In this document: positions 1-5,483 of the stretch, piece after piece | Layout of the letters: each line of letters starts with the position of its first letter | Position numbering within the stretch: position 1 is the stretch's first letter | Assembly: GCA_031279795.1 (NCBI GenBank) | Contig: JAITHZ010000182.1 | Span: forward strand, 1-8,268 | Origin: Bacteroidales bacterium | GTDB lineage: Bacteria > Bacteroidota > Bacteroidia > Bacteroidales > WRGA01 | Direction: 5' to 3' | Length of the DNA: 8,268 bases | The notes under the pieces: generated by a model | Seen by the model: only the letters and a program-made list of their open reading frames with translations | The model's database searches: none | Told to the model about the DNA's origin: nothing | Position numbers and translations under genes: made by a program

Positions 1-1158
1 CGTCGTTCCCTCATTCCAGGCTTGAACTTTATACAGTTCCAAAAAATGGTAGCCGGCAACATTGTAGTTTTCAATGGTTGTCAGCGGATAATTGCTTTGC
101 GTCACTTTCTTGACCCCGCCATTCGGTTGGTGTATCCCCATGAATGGATAACTGGGGGTGGGTTCGATGTTCCATCCAAGGTAATAAGGGCGAAAATCCT
201 CCGGCGGCACAGAATCCAGTTCCAGAAGCGCCAAATCCAGTTCCTTGTCCGCAGCCCTGAGTGTAGCCGAGGCCATCGACATTTCCTCAACGCCGCGAAT
301 GTCGGAATTGCATGTCGGCGACTGATAATTAAAAAAAACGACCACCGTGCGCGCCGTTTCTTCATACGGTTTGCTGCCTTCCAGACAGTGGCACGAAGTG
401 AGCAAATACGGCGCAGCGTCTTGCGAGGTATTGTTCAGCAAGCTGCCGGTACAGAAAATGTTTCCGTTGATGGAAAGCAACACAACGGCTTGCGCTTCAT
501 TGTCGAGGTCGTCGCGGCAAATCTGGTCAGAATGGCAAGTATTGGTGAGTAACGGGCGAGAAGGACGGCTTTTCAGCGCACCGCCTGTCACATTGATATA
601 GTCATGGTTCACTTCCGTGATTGTAAAGAGTCCGGTGAAAGCCGCTGTATCGGGTTCATGATATTCCACAATCAGTTCGTCGCCCGCAACCGGAGCAACA
701 GGAAAGAGGCCGTCATCGCGGTTGTTTTTTGCTGTAAACGCACCCAGCGTCATGCTTTGGTCTGCATTGTAAAGGAACATCTTTGCGCCTTCCGGCAAAC
801 GAAAACCGGAAAACAGCACATTGAGCGAATACGCCCCGCGCGAACGAATCCCGATGCGCCACACCGTAGTATTGTTGGCCGTGAGGTAACAAACGCCAGC
901 ATTTGTTCGGTTGATATTTACCTGAAATTTCTTGGCATAACGCAAGCTCCGGCTGTCGAATGTCTGATTGATGCTGTCTTCTCGCAACATCTCCTCGACG
1001 TCAAACCGTGGCATGTCGATAAAAAACGAACCGCCGACACGCAGCATGCCACCCGGCGCATCGGACGAAAACAGGTCAGGACGTCCGCCATAACTCTGCT
1101 GAGCAGAAAGCATTGTCGAAAGAAACAAACAACTCAAAAGTATAAATAATCTTGTCAT
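1..1158 (-). CDS. Lysyl endopeptidase-like secreted serine protease (trypsin fold), C-terminus beyond window
   Basis: I translated the minus strand by eye from the ATG at 1158-1156; the frame stays open for 386 codons to base 1, so the C-terminal part is missing. Residues 1-20 (MTRLFILLSCLFLSTMLSAQ) look like a signal peptide. Residues 21 to about 202 would be a propeptide. From about 203 the protein follows the Achromobacter lysyl endopeptidase (protease I) mature domain: CHSDQIC (Cys208, Cys214), FCTGSLLNNTSQDA (Cys236), LLTSCHC with catalytic His257 and Cys258, FFNYQSPTC (Cys283), DLALLELD with catalytic Asp308, then a HQPNGGVKKV segment. Five of that enzyme's six disulfide cysteines have counterparts. 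The catalytic serine and the residue setting Lys specificity lie off the window, so activity and specificity are unproven. A T-rich run at 331-338 does not break the frame. The gene probably has its own promoter and makes an exported enzyme that cuts proteins. Confidence 0.87.
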   Translation of the reverse strand, partial: MTRLFILLSCLFLSTMLSAQQSYGGRPDLFSSDAPGGMLRVGGSFFIDMPRFDVEEMLREDSINQTFDSRSLRYAKKFQVNINRTNAGVCYLTANNTTVWRIGIRSRGAYSLNVLFSGFRLPEGAKMFLYNADQSMTLGAFTAKNNRDDGLFPVAPVAGDELIVEYHEPDTAAFTGLFTITEVNHDYINVTGGALKSRPSRPLLTNTCHSDQICRDDLDNEAQAVVLLSINGNIFCTGSLLNNTSQDAAPYLLTSCHCLEGSKPYEETARTVVVFFNYQSPTCNSDIRGVEEMSMASATLRAADKELDLALLELDSVPPEDFRPYYLGWNIEPTPSYPFMGIHQPNGGVKKVTQSNYPLTTIENYNVAGYHFLELYKVQAWNEGTT

Positions 1159-1184
1159 CACAATTATTTTTGATAAATAGAAAA

Positions 1185-1216
1185 CAAAAGTAATGCTTTT
1201 TTTCGATTTTGCCAAA
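1185..1216 (-). promoter_or_regulatory. Bacteroidota-type promoter of the protease gene
   Basis: On the minus strand a -33 element TTTG (1216-1213) is followed by exactly 20 nt and a -7 element TACTTTTG (1192-1185). This fits the Bacteroides consensus TTTG-N19-21-TAnnTTTG. The start codon is 26 nt further on, which predicts a leader of roughly 20 nt. It implies the protease can be transcribed separately from ilvD. Confidence 0.7.
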
Positions 1217-1228
1217 AAACGAATCATC

Positions 1229-1284
1229 AATTAGGAATTAGGAATTCTTAATTCTTAATTCCTAATTCTTAATTCCTAATTCCT
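1229..1284. repeat. Heptanucleotide AATTNNN array at the 3' end of ilvD
   Basis: Eight consecutive 7-bp units all start with AATT on the plus strand: AATTAGG twice, AATTCTT twice, AATTCCT, AATTCTT, AATTCCT twice. AATTAGG read on the other strand is AATTCCT in another phase, so the array is an inverted repeat. Its arms can pair over at least 12 bp (AATTAGGAATTA with TAATTCCTAATT). The ilvD stop codon (1276-1278) and its last two sense codons lie inside the array. A T-rich stretch follows on the minus strand, so the hairpin might help end ilvD transcription, but it is not a textbook terminator. Confidence 0.85.
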
Positions 1285-3129
1285 CACGGCTCCTTTGTCT
1301 GCCGAACTTACTAATGTTGCATAGGCTTGCAATGCTTTTGAAACTGTGCGACGTCGGTCTTTGGGTGTGAAGGCAAGATGTCCGCGAGCCTCTTCAGCAG
1401 CGCGGCGTTTGGTGAGTTCTTCATCGGAAATCAGCACATTTATAGAGCGAGCAGGGATGTTGATTTCAATCATATCGCCATCCTGCAGCAGACCGATGTT
1501 GCCTCCCGAAGCTGCCTCTGGCGAGATATGGCCAACAGACAGTCCCGATGTACCCCCGCTGAAACGCCCGTCGGTTATCAGTGCGCACTGTTTGCCCAAG
1601 CGCCGCGACTTGATATACGAAGTCGGGTATAGCATTTCCTGCATTCCTGGCCCGCCTTTCGGTCCCTCGTGAGTAATCACAACCACATCTCCCGCTTGAA
1701 CAGACGGGGCTCTCCCCTCCCCTACATCGCCGAGAATGCCTTCGCAAGCCGATTCCTGCGAGGAAAAAACCTTCGCGCGGCCTGTGAAATGCCAGATGCT
1801 TTGGTCAACGCCGGCGGTTTTTATCACACAGCCATACTGGGCGATGTTTCCTCTCAAGATCGCCAGGCCGCCGTCTTTGGTGTAGGCGTGGGCAATGTCG
1901 CGGATACAGCCGTTTTCTCTGTCCGTATCAAAGTCGGGATAATACGTCTGCTGTGAGCCAAGTACGAGATTGAATTTGTTTGCCGGAGCGGAAAGGAAAA
2001 TTTTTCGTGCTTCGTCCAACGGCGGGACAGCGTCCGTTTCTGCCGTGAGCGCGTATTTATTTATCGCCTTCTGTAAAGATAATCCATCAATCCGGTTAAC
2101 CGATGTATCCAGCAGTCCAGCTTTGTCCAACTCTGCCATAATGCCTAAAACGCCGCCTGCACGGTTTACATCTTGAATATGATATTTATTCGTGTTCGGA
2201 GCTACTTTACAGAGGCAGGGCGTTTTGCGGGAAAGAGCGTCAATGTCATTCATTGAGAAATCGACTTCAGCTTCACTGGCAATGGCTAAAAGGTGCAGCA
2301 CTGTGTTCGTCGATCCTCCCATGGCAATGTCCAGCGTCATTGCATTGAGGAACGCTGCGCGGGTGGCAATATTTCTCGGCAAAACGCTTTCATCGTCATT
2401 TTCATAGTATTTATATGTATTTTCAACGATCAGTTTTGCAGCGTCAACGAACAGTTTTCGGCGGTTGGAATGGGTGGCGACGATGGTACCGTTTCCGGGC
2501 AACGCCAAGCCGATCGCTTCGTTGAGGCAGTTCATAGAATTGGCAGTGAACATGCCGCTGCACGAACCGCACGTAGGACAGGCAGCGCTTTCCACGCGGC
2601 TGATTTGCTGGTCGGGCACAGTTTCGTCGGCAGCTTGCACCATTGCATCAATCAAATCCAACTTTTGCGAACCGATGATTCCCGCTTCCATCGGTCCACC
2701 CGACACGAAAACTGACGGAATATTCAGCCTCATCGCCGCCATCAGCATGCCTGGCGTAATCTTGTCGCAGTTCGATATACAGACCATTGCATCGGCTTTG
2801 TGGGCATTCACCATGTATTCGACACTGTCGGCAATCAGATCGCGTGATGGCAGCGAATAAAGCATTCCGTCGTGTCCCATCGCGATACCGTCGTCGATTG
2901 CAATGGTGTTAAATTCGGCAGCAAAACAACCGAGTTTTTCAATTTCCGCTTTAACGAGTTGCCCGATTTCGTGTAAATGCACGTGTCCGGGAACGAACTG
3001 CGTAAACGAATTAACAATGGCGATAACAGGCTTCCCGATTTGTTCTTCTTTCATTCCGTTGGCACGCCAGAGGGCGCGCGCACCTGCCATTCGGCGGCCT
3101 TGTGTAGAGGTGTAACTTCTTAATTGCAT
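1276..3129 (-). CDS. ilvD: Dihydroxy-acid dehydratase
   Basis: IlvD dehydrates 2,3-dihydroxy-isovalerate and 2,3-dihydroxy-3-methylvalerate to the 2-oxo acids in valine, isoleucine and pantothenate synthesis. It is cytosolic and carries an Fe-S cluster. The 617 residues match the usual length (about 616 in E. coli). Hallmarks are GRRMAGARALW (11-21), NSFTQFVPGHVHL (40-52), Asp80 in IDDGIAMGH, CISNCDKITPG with cluster ligand Cys121, metal ligand Asp122 and Lys123, CPTCGSCSGMFTANSMNC (184-201) with the other cluster cysteines, HEGPKGGPGM (487-496) and DGRFSGGTSG with the likely catalytic Ser524. The start is set by the family N-terminus (QLRS...TQGRRMAG). Heptamer arrays touch both ends; the last codons (Arg-Asn-stop) are repeat sequence. 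It follows the DUF4293 gene after 47 nt with no promoter consensus between, so it probably depends on the dnaX transcript. No ilvB, ilvN or ilvC lies beside it. Confidence 0.98.
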   Translation of the reverse strand: MQLRSYTSTQGRRMAGARALWRANGMKEEQIGKPVIAIVNSFTQFVPGHVHLHEIGQLVKAEIEKLGCFAAEFNTIAIDDGIAMGHDGMLYSLPSRDLIADSVEYMVNAHKADAMVCISNCDKITPGMLMAAMRLNIPSVFVSGGPMEAGIIGSQKLDLIDAMVQAADETVPDQQISRVESAACPTCGSCSGMFTANSMNCLNEAIGLALPGNGTIVATHSNRRKLFVDAAKLIVENTYKYYENDDESVLPRNIATRAAFLNAMTLDIAMGGSTNTVLHLLAIASEAEVDFSMNDIDALSRKTPCLCKVAPNTNKYHIQDVNRAGGVLGIMAELDKAGLLDTSVNRIDGLSLQKAINKYALTAETDAVPPLDEARKIFLSAPANKFNLVLGSQQTYYPDFDTDRENGCIRDIAHAYTKDGGLAILRGNIAQYGCVIKTAGVDQSIWHFTGRAKVFSSQESACEGILGDVGEGRAPSVQAGDVVVITHEGPKGGPGMQEMLYPTSYIKSRRLGKQCALITDGRFSGGTSGLSVGHISPEAASGGNIGLLQDGDMIEINIPARSINVLISDEELTKRRAAEEARGHLAFTPKDRRRTVSKALQAYATLVSSADKGAVRN

Positions 3130-3134
3130 GGGGT

Positions 3135-3176
3135 AATTTGTAATTCGTAATTCGTAATTCGTAATTCGTAATTATT
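3135..3176. repeat. Heptanucleotide AATTCGT array just upstream of ilvD
   Basis: Six 7-bp units in perfect phase on the plus strand: AATTTGT, AATTCGT four times, AATTATT. The array ends immediately before the stop codon of the DUF4293 gene (3177) and begins 6 nt from the ilvD start codon, so it fills the whole 47-nt gap. It shares the AATT core and 7-bp period with the array at 1229-1284, but the variable bases differ. There are no unique spacers, so it is not a CRISPR array. Similar heptamer tandem repeats are known from cyanobacterial genomes. Confidence 0.88.
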
Positions 3177-3557
3177 TTAACGTAGCCGGTTGAGTGAACG
3201 TATCAACGCTTCGTCTTTTCGGATGCGATGAATGGCCAACAGGTTCAAAACAAGCGCCGCAAAAGGCAAAATCATTGAAAAAACGATATTCGTTTCGGTT
3301 TGGCGGAAGAGATAAAAGGCAATTCCGCAAAAAACAGCGATAAGTATGTTGTTTATCCAACATAAAAAGATTTGCAGTTTTCGTTTTTTGTACAAAAAAA
3401 TAATTACTGCGGAAAGGAAGAAAATTGCCGCCGGAAAAACAAAAAGCAGTTTGCCCGTCATTCCTTCGGGGATTGGTCGTAAAACTGGGAATATGAATGT
3501 CGCTATCTGGCAAATAATCATTCCCAGCAGATACAGAGTTTGCAGTCGTTGAAGCAT
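3177..3557 (-). CDS. DUF4293 family four-helix membrane protein
   Basis: This is a 126-residue hydrophobic protein. Its N-terminus MLQRLQTLYLL and C-terminus (KDEALIRSLNRLR) match the pattern I know from DUF4293 proteins of Bacteroidota (MIQRIQTLYLL... and a KDE/LVRS..RLR tail). Four membrane segments are visible at about residues 8-26, 37-56, 62-84 and 91-109, with a basic KKRK loop at 57-60 that would face the cytoplasm. No catalytic motif is seen and the function is unknown. It starts 23 nt after the dnaX tau stop and precedes ilvD by 47 nt on the same strand, so it is probably the middle gene of a dnaX-DUF4293-ilvD unit. An overlapping minus-strand frame at 3172-3513 has no such features and is a shadow. 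Confidence 0.85.
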   Translation of the reverse strand: MLQRLQTLYLLGMIICQIATFIFPVLRPIPEGMTGKLLFVFPAAIFFLSAVIIFLYKKRKLQIFLCWINNILIAVFCGIAFYLFRQTETNIVFSMILPFAALVLNLLAIHRIRKDEALIRSLNRLR

Positions 3558-3580
3558 TGTTTATTCATTTTAAATTTTTA

Positions 3581-4285
3581 TTATTCCAGTTCAAGCATAA
3601 ATAAATCTTTAAGCCGCGAAAGTTCCGGATTTTTCTCTTGCATTGCCGCAAATTGTCCGGCAGATGTAAGCGCCTGTCGTTTCGTCTCAATAGCTGGATT
3701 AGCCTGCAAGCGAACAGACAGAGAAAAGAGGTTGTTTTTTAATGTTTCAGTCAAAAATGGACGCAGTTTTATCAGTTCATCGTTTAAGTTTTTCATTTGT
3801 GTCTGATGATAAACTGCCACCTCATAGTCATTGTCCTCCAGTTGACGAGGGACGCATTGCTCCATCATCGTTTTCATCAGGATGCTGCTGTCCGGCAACT
3901 GGCTTGCGTAAGCTTTCCATGCAGCAATCATATCGGTTTGCGTAAAGGGACCAGTCAGTTCGGTCGGTCTGTCCAAAACCTTAGTTTCTGACTGTGGCTG
4001 GTTATTTCCGGTTGCATGGTCAGTCGACAGCGGAACTGTGGATGGGCGGGTACGCGCCTGTACCCGCAAAGCCACCGTTTTGTCAATACCTGCATTTTGC
4101 GGAATAAGCGCTGCCGTATCTTGACGGTGTGATATAATTCGTTGAATTGTTGGTTTTTCTGGCTGTGCTTCTTGTCGGCTATTCTGTTGTGGCAAATGTG
4201 CCGATTCAGTGCGATTCGCAACATTCGTTTCGGCTAAGACTTTTTTTTTTCCGTTCCCAATCCGTCTGTTGCATTGATTCGACAC
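3581..4285 (-). CDS. dnaX: DnaX tau C-terminal part, in the -1 frame relative to the ATPase part
   Basis: This open frame overlaps the end of the ATPase reading frame and continues it. The true coding part begins at the A run near 4240; the Met at 4285 is probably not used. A low-complexity linker rich in Gln, Pro, Thr and Arg (about residues 376-480 of the joined product) leads to a C-terminal domain beginning FTQTDMIAAWKAYASQLP and ending in a segment with QFAAMQEKNPELSRLKD and LELE. That tail matches the conserved end of DnaX/tau in Bacteroidota (EKNP.L..LK..F.LEL). In other bacteria the tau tail binds the replicative helicase and the polymerase alpha subunit. Joined by a -1 shift, the product is 593 residues, close to the usual 600 or so. 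This frame encodes only the tail, so it needs frameshifting, mRNA slippage or a corrected sequence to be made. Confidence 0.85.
   Translation of the reverse strand: MSNQCNRRIGNGKKKVLAETNVANRTESAHLPQQNSRQEAQPEKPTIQRIISHRQDTAALIPQNAGIDKTVALRVQARTRPSTVPLSTDHATGNNQPQSETKVLDRPTELTGPFTQTDMIAAWKAYASQLPDSSILMKTMMEQCVPRQLEDNDYEVAVYHQTQMKNLNDELIKLRPFLTETLKNNLFSLSVRLQANPAIETKRQALTSAGQFAAMQEKNPELSRLKDLFMLELE
4200..4251 (-). promoter_or_regulatory. dnaX frame-junction slippery site with possible stimulatory stem
   Basis: The minus strand has ten consecutive A (4250-4241) followed by G (4240). In the ATPase frame this reads GAA AAA AAA AAG TCT TAG, so the heptamer A AAA AAG (4246-4240) is in the phase used for -1 frameshifting in E. 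coli dnaX. A UAG stop follows after one codon. A shift to the -1 frame enters the tau tail. Five nt after the heptamer, GCCGA (4234-4230) can pair with TCGGC (4204-4200), and the loop contains a 4-bp hairpin (4220-4210). The A run alone could also drive transcriptional slippage as in Thermus dnaX: one extra A gives the tau frame. A missing base in the assembly is the alternative. Confidence 0.6.
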
Positions 4286-5361
4286 AGCCGGATTAATGCA
4301 ATTTCAACGAGCAGGCGTTTGTTTTTGCTTTCTCTGTAGTCACATTCGGTTTTATTGGTTACATTCAGTGCATTATACAAGAACAGGCTGGTACAGTTCT
4401 TTGCCTGCTGTTTGTATTTTTCCTTGATGCCTTCGCCCGTTTCGAGCAGCACCAACGTTGCTTCATCTTTGCAAACCAGCAGGTCGCGAAAATGCGAACT
4501 CAGTCCGGTTACAAAATGGAATCCATCAAAGCCTTTGCTCAATATTTCGTCGAACAGTAAGAAAGCATCTGCAACGCTGCCTGCCAGAATTGCATCTGTC
4601 AGACGGAAATAATACTCGTAATCAAGCACATTCAGGTTGTCAATCACAGCGTCGTAGGTAACGTTACCATGCGTAAAGCCCACCACCTGATCGAAAATGG
4701 AAAGTGAGTCGCGCATGCCGCCGTCTGCTTTTTGAGCAATGACAGCCAGCGCTTCAGGTTCGGCTGCAATATTTTCCTTTGAAGCAACATAGCGCAGATG
4801 TTCGACTATATCGTGTATGCTGATTCGCTTGAAATCATAGATTTGGCAGCGTGACAGAATAGTCGGAATAATTTTATGCTTTTCGGTCGTTGCAAGGATA
4901 AACACGGCATGGCGCGGCGGTTCTTCGAGCGTTTTCAAAAAAGCGTTAAATGCCGCTAACGAAAGCATGTGAACTTCGTCGATGATATACACCTTGTATC
5001 GTCCGATTTGTGGAGGCACGCGCACCTGTTCAACCAGCGCACGAATACCGTCTACCGAATTGTTCGAGGCTCCATCCAGTTCGTGAATATTGAAGGAGCG
5101 ACGTTCATTGAAAGCCACACACGATTCGCAGGCGTTGCAGGCTTCGCCCTCCGCCGTTAAGTTCATGCAGTTGATGGTTTTTGCAAAGATGCGTGCGCAG
5201 GTTGTTTTCCCAACTCCGCGCGGTCCACAGAACAGATAGGCATGTGCCAGTTTACCTGTGGCAATGGCATTTTTTAAGGTAGTAGTCAGCGACTGTTGAC
5301 CAACTACTGTTCGAAAATTATCTGGACGGTATTTGCGTGCCGAAACGATATAATTATTCAT
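4234..5361 (-). CDS. dnaX: DNA polymerase III gamma/tau subunit, ATPase part (gamma-like product)
   Basis: DnaX is the motor of the clamp loader that puts the sliding clamp on primed DNA. The 375 residues hold the AAA+ core and the collar domain. Seen are the N-terminal ARKYRPDNF motif (8-16), Walker A GPRGVGKT (46-53), zinc ligands Cys65, Cys75, Cys78 and Cys81, Walker B IIDEVH (126-131), sensor 1 ATTEKHK (158-164), the SRC arginine-finger motif (171-173) and sensor 2 GGMRDSLS (215-222). The frame ends TEKKKS-stop at an A10 run, just after the collar-domain helix that ends LIRLCRI, the position where gamma ends in species that make two forms. Unlike E. coli, where the zero frame gives tau, here the zero frame gives the short form. 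The start codon lies about 50 nt downstream of a good promoter. It is the first gene of a likely dnaX-DUF4293-ilvD unit. Confidence 0.96.
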   Translation of the reverse strand: MNNYIVSARKYRPDNFRTVVGQQSLTTTLKNAIATGKLAHAYLFCGPRGVGKTTCARIFAKTINCMNLTAEGEACNACESCVAFNERRSFNIHELDGASNNSVDGIRALVEQVRVPPQIGRYKVYIIDEVHMLSLAAFNAFLKTLEEPPRHAVFILATTEKHKIIPTILSRCQIYDFKRISIHDIVEHLRYVASKENIAAEPEALAVIAQKADGGMRDSLSIFDQVVGFTHGNVTYDAVIDNLNVLDYEYYFRLTDAILAGSVADAFLLFDEILSKGFDGFHFVTGLSSHFRDLLVCKDEATLVLLETGEGIKEKYKQQAKNCTSLFLYNALNVTNKTECDYRESKNKRLLVEIALIRLCRINATDGLGTEKKKS

Positions 5362-5411
5362 AACAAAATTAGTTGTTTATTCATATTGACTCCGTCGAGA
5401 ATAAATGTCCG

Positions 5412-5443
5412 CAAAAGTACAGATTATTTTCAAAGAGAGCAAA
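5412..5443 (-). promoter_or_regulatory. Bacteroidota-type promoter of dnaX
   Basis: On the minus strand TTTG (5443-5440), then exactly 20 nt, then TACTTTTG (5419-5412). This is a full match to the TTTG-N20-TAnnTTTG consensus. The start codon of dnaX is 50 nt downstream, giving a leader of about 45 nt with no obvious Shine-Dalgarno sequence. Confidence 0.75.
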
Positions 5444-5450
5444 TTTTGCA

Positions 5451-5477
5451 AAATAAAAAAATAAAACATTGTTTTAT
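5451..5477 (-). terminator. AT-rich intrinsic terminator after the pgpH-like gene
   Basis: Six nt after the TAA stop of the 7TM-HD gene the minus strand reads ATAAAAC-AAT-GTTTTAT, a 7-bp stem with a 3-nt loop (5477-5461). It is followed directly by a T-rich tract (TTTTTTATTT, 5460-5451). The stem is weak, with only one G-C pair, but its place between a gene end and the dnaX promoter supports a terminator. Confidence 0.55.
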
Positions 5478-5483
5478 AGTCAA

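Noticed and set aside
102..365. Minus-strand 87-residue frame, which could suggest a frameshift in the protease
   Set aside because: The protease frame itself continues through this region with matches to the family (FFNYQSPTC, DLALLELD), so no frameshift is needed.
22..1149. Plus-strand open frames at 22-552, 347-601 and 604-1149
   Set aside because: They lie opposite the protease gene, whose minus-strand frame is continuous and has clear family motifs. The plus-strand translations show no recognisable domain.
1346..3115. Several plus-strand frames opposite ilvD (for example 2293-2715)
   Set aside because: They are shadows of a complete 617-residue ilvD; none has a plausible product or promoter.
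3135..3176. CRISPR array or riboswitch upstream of ilvD
   Set aside because: The 7-bp units have no spacers, and there is no room or structure for a leader RNA in the 47-nt gap.
3581..5361. dnaX as a decayed pseudogene
   Set aside because: Both parts are intact with conserved motifs to the last residues, and the only break is at a slippery A10 run; recoding or a homopolymer error fits better.
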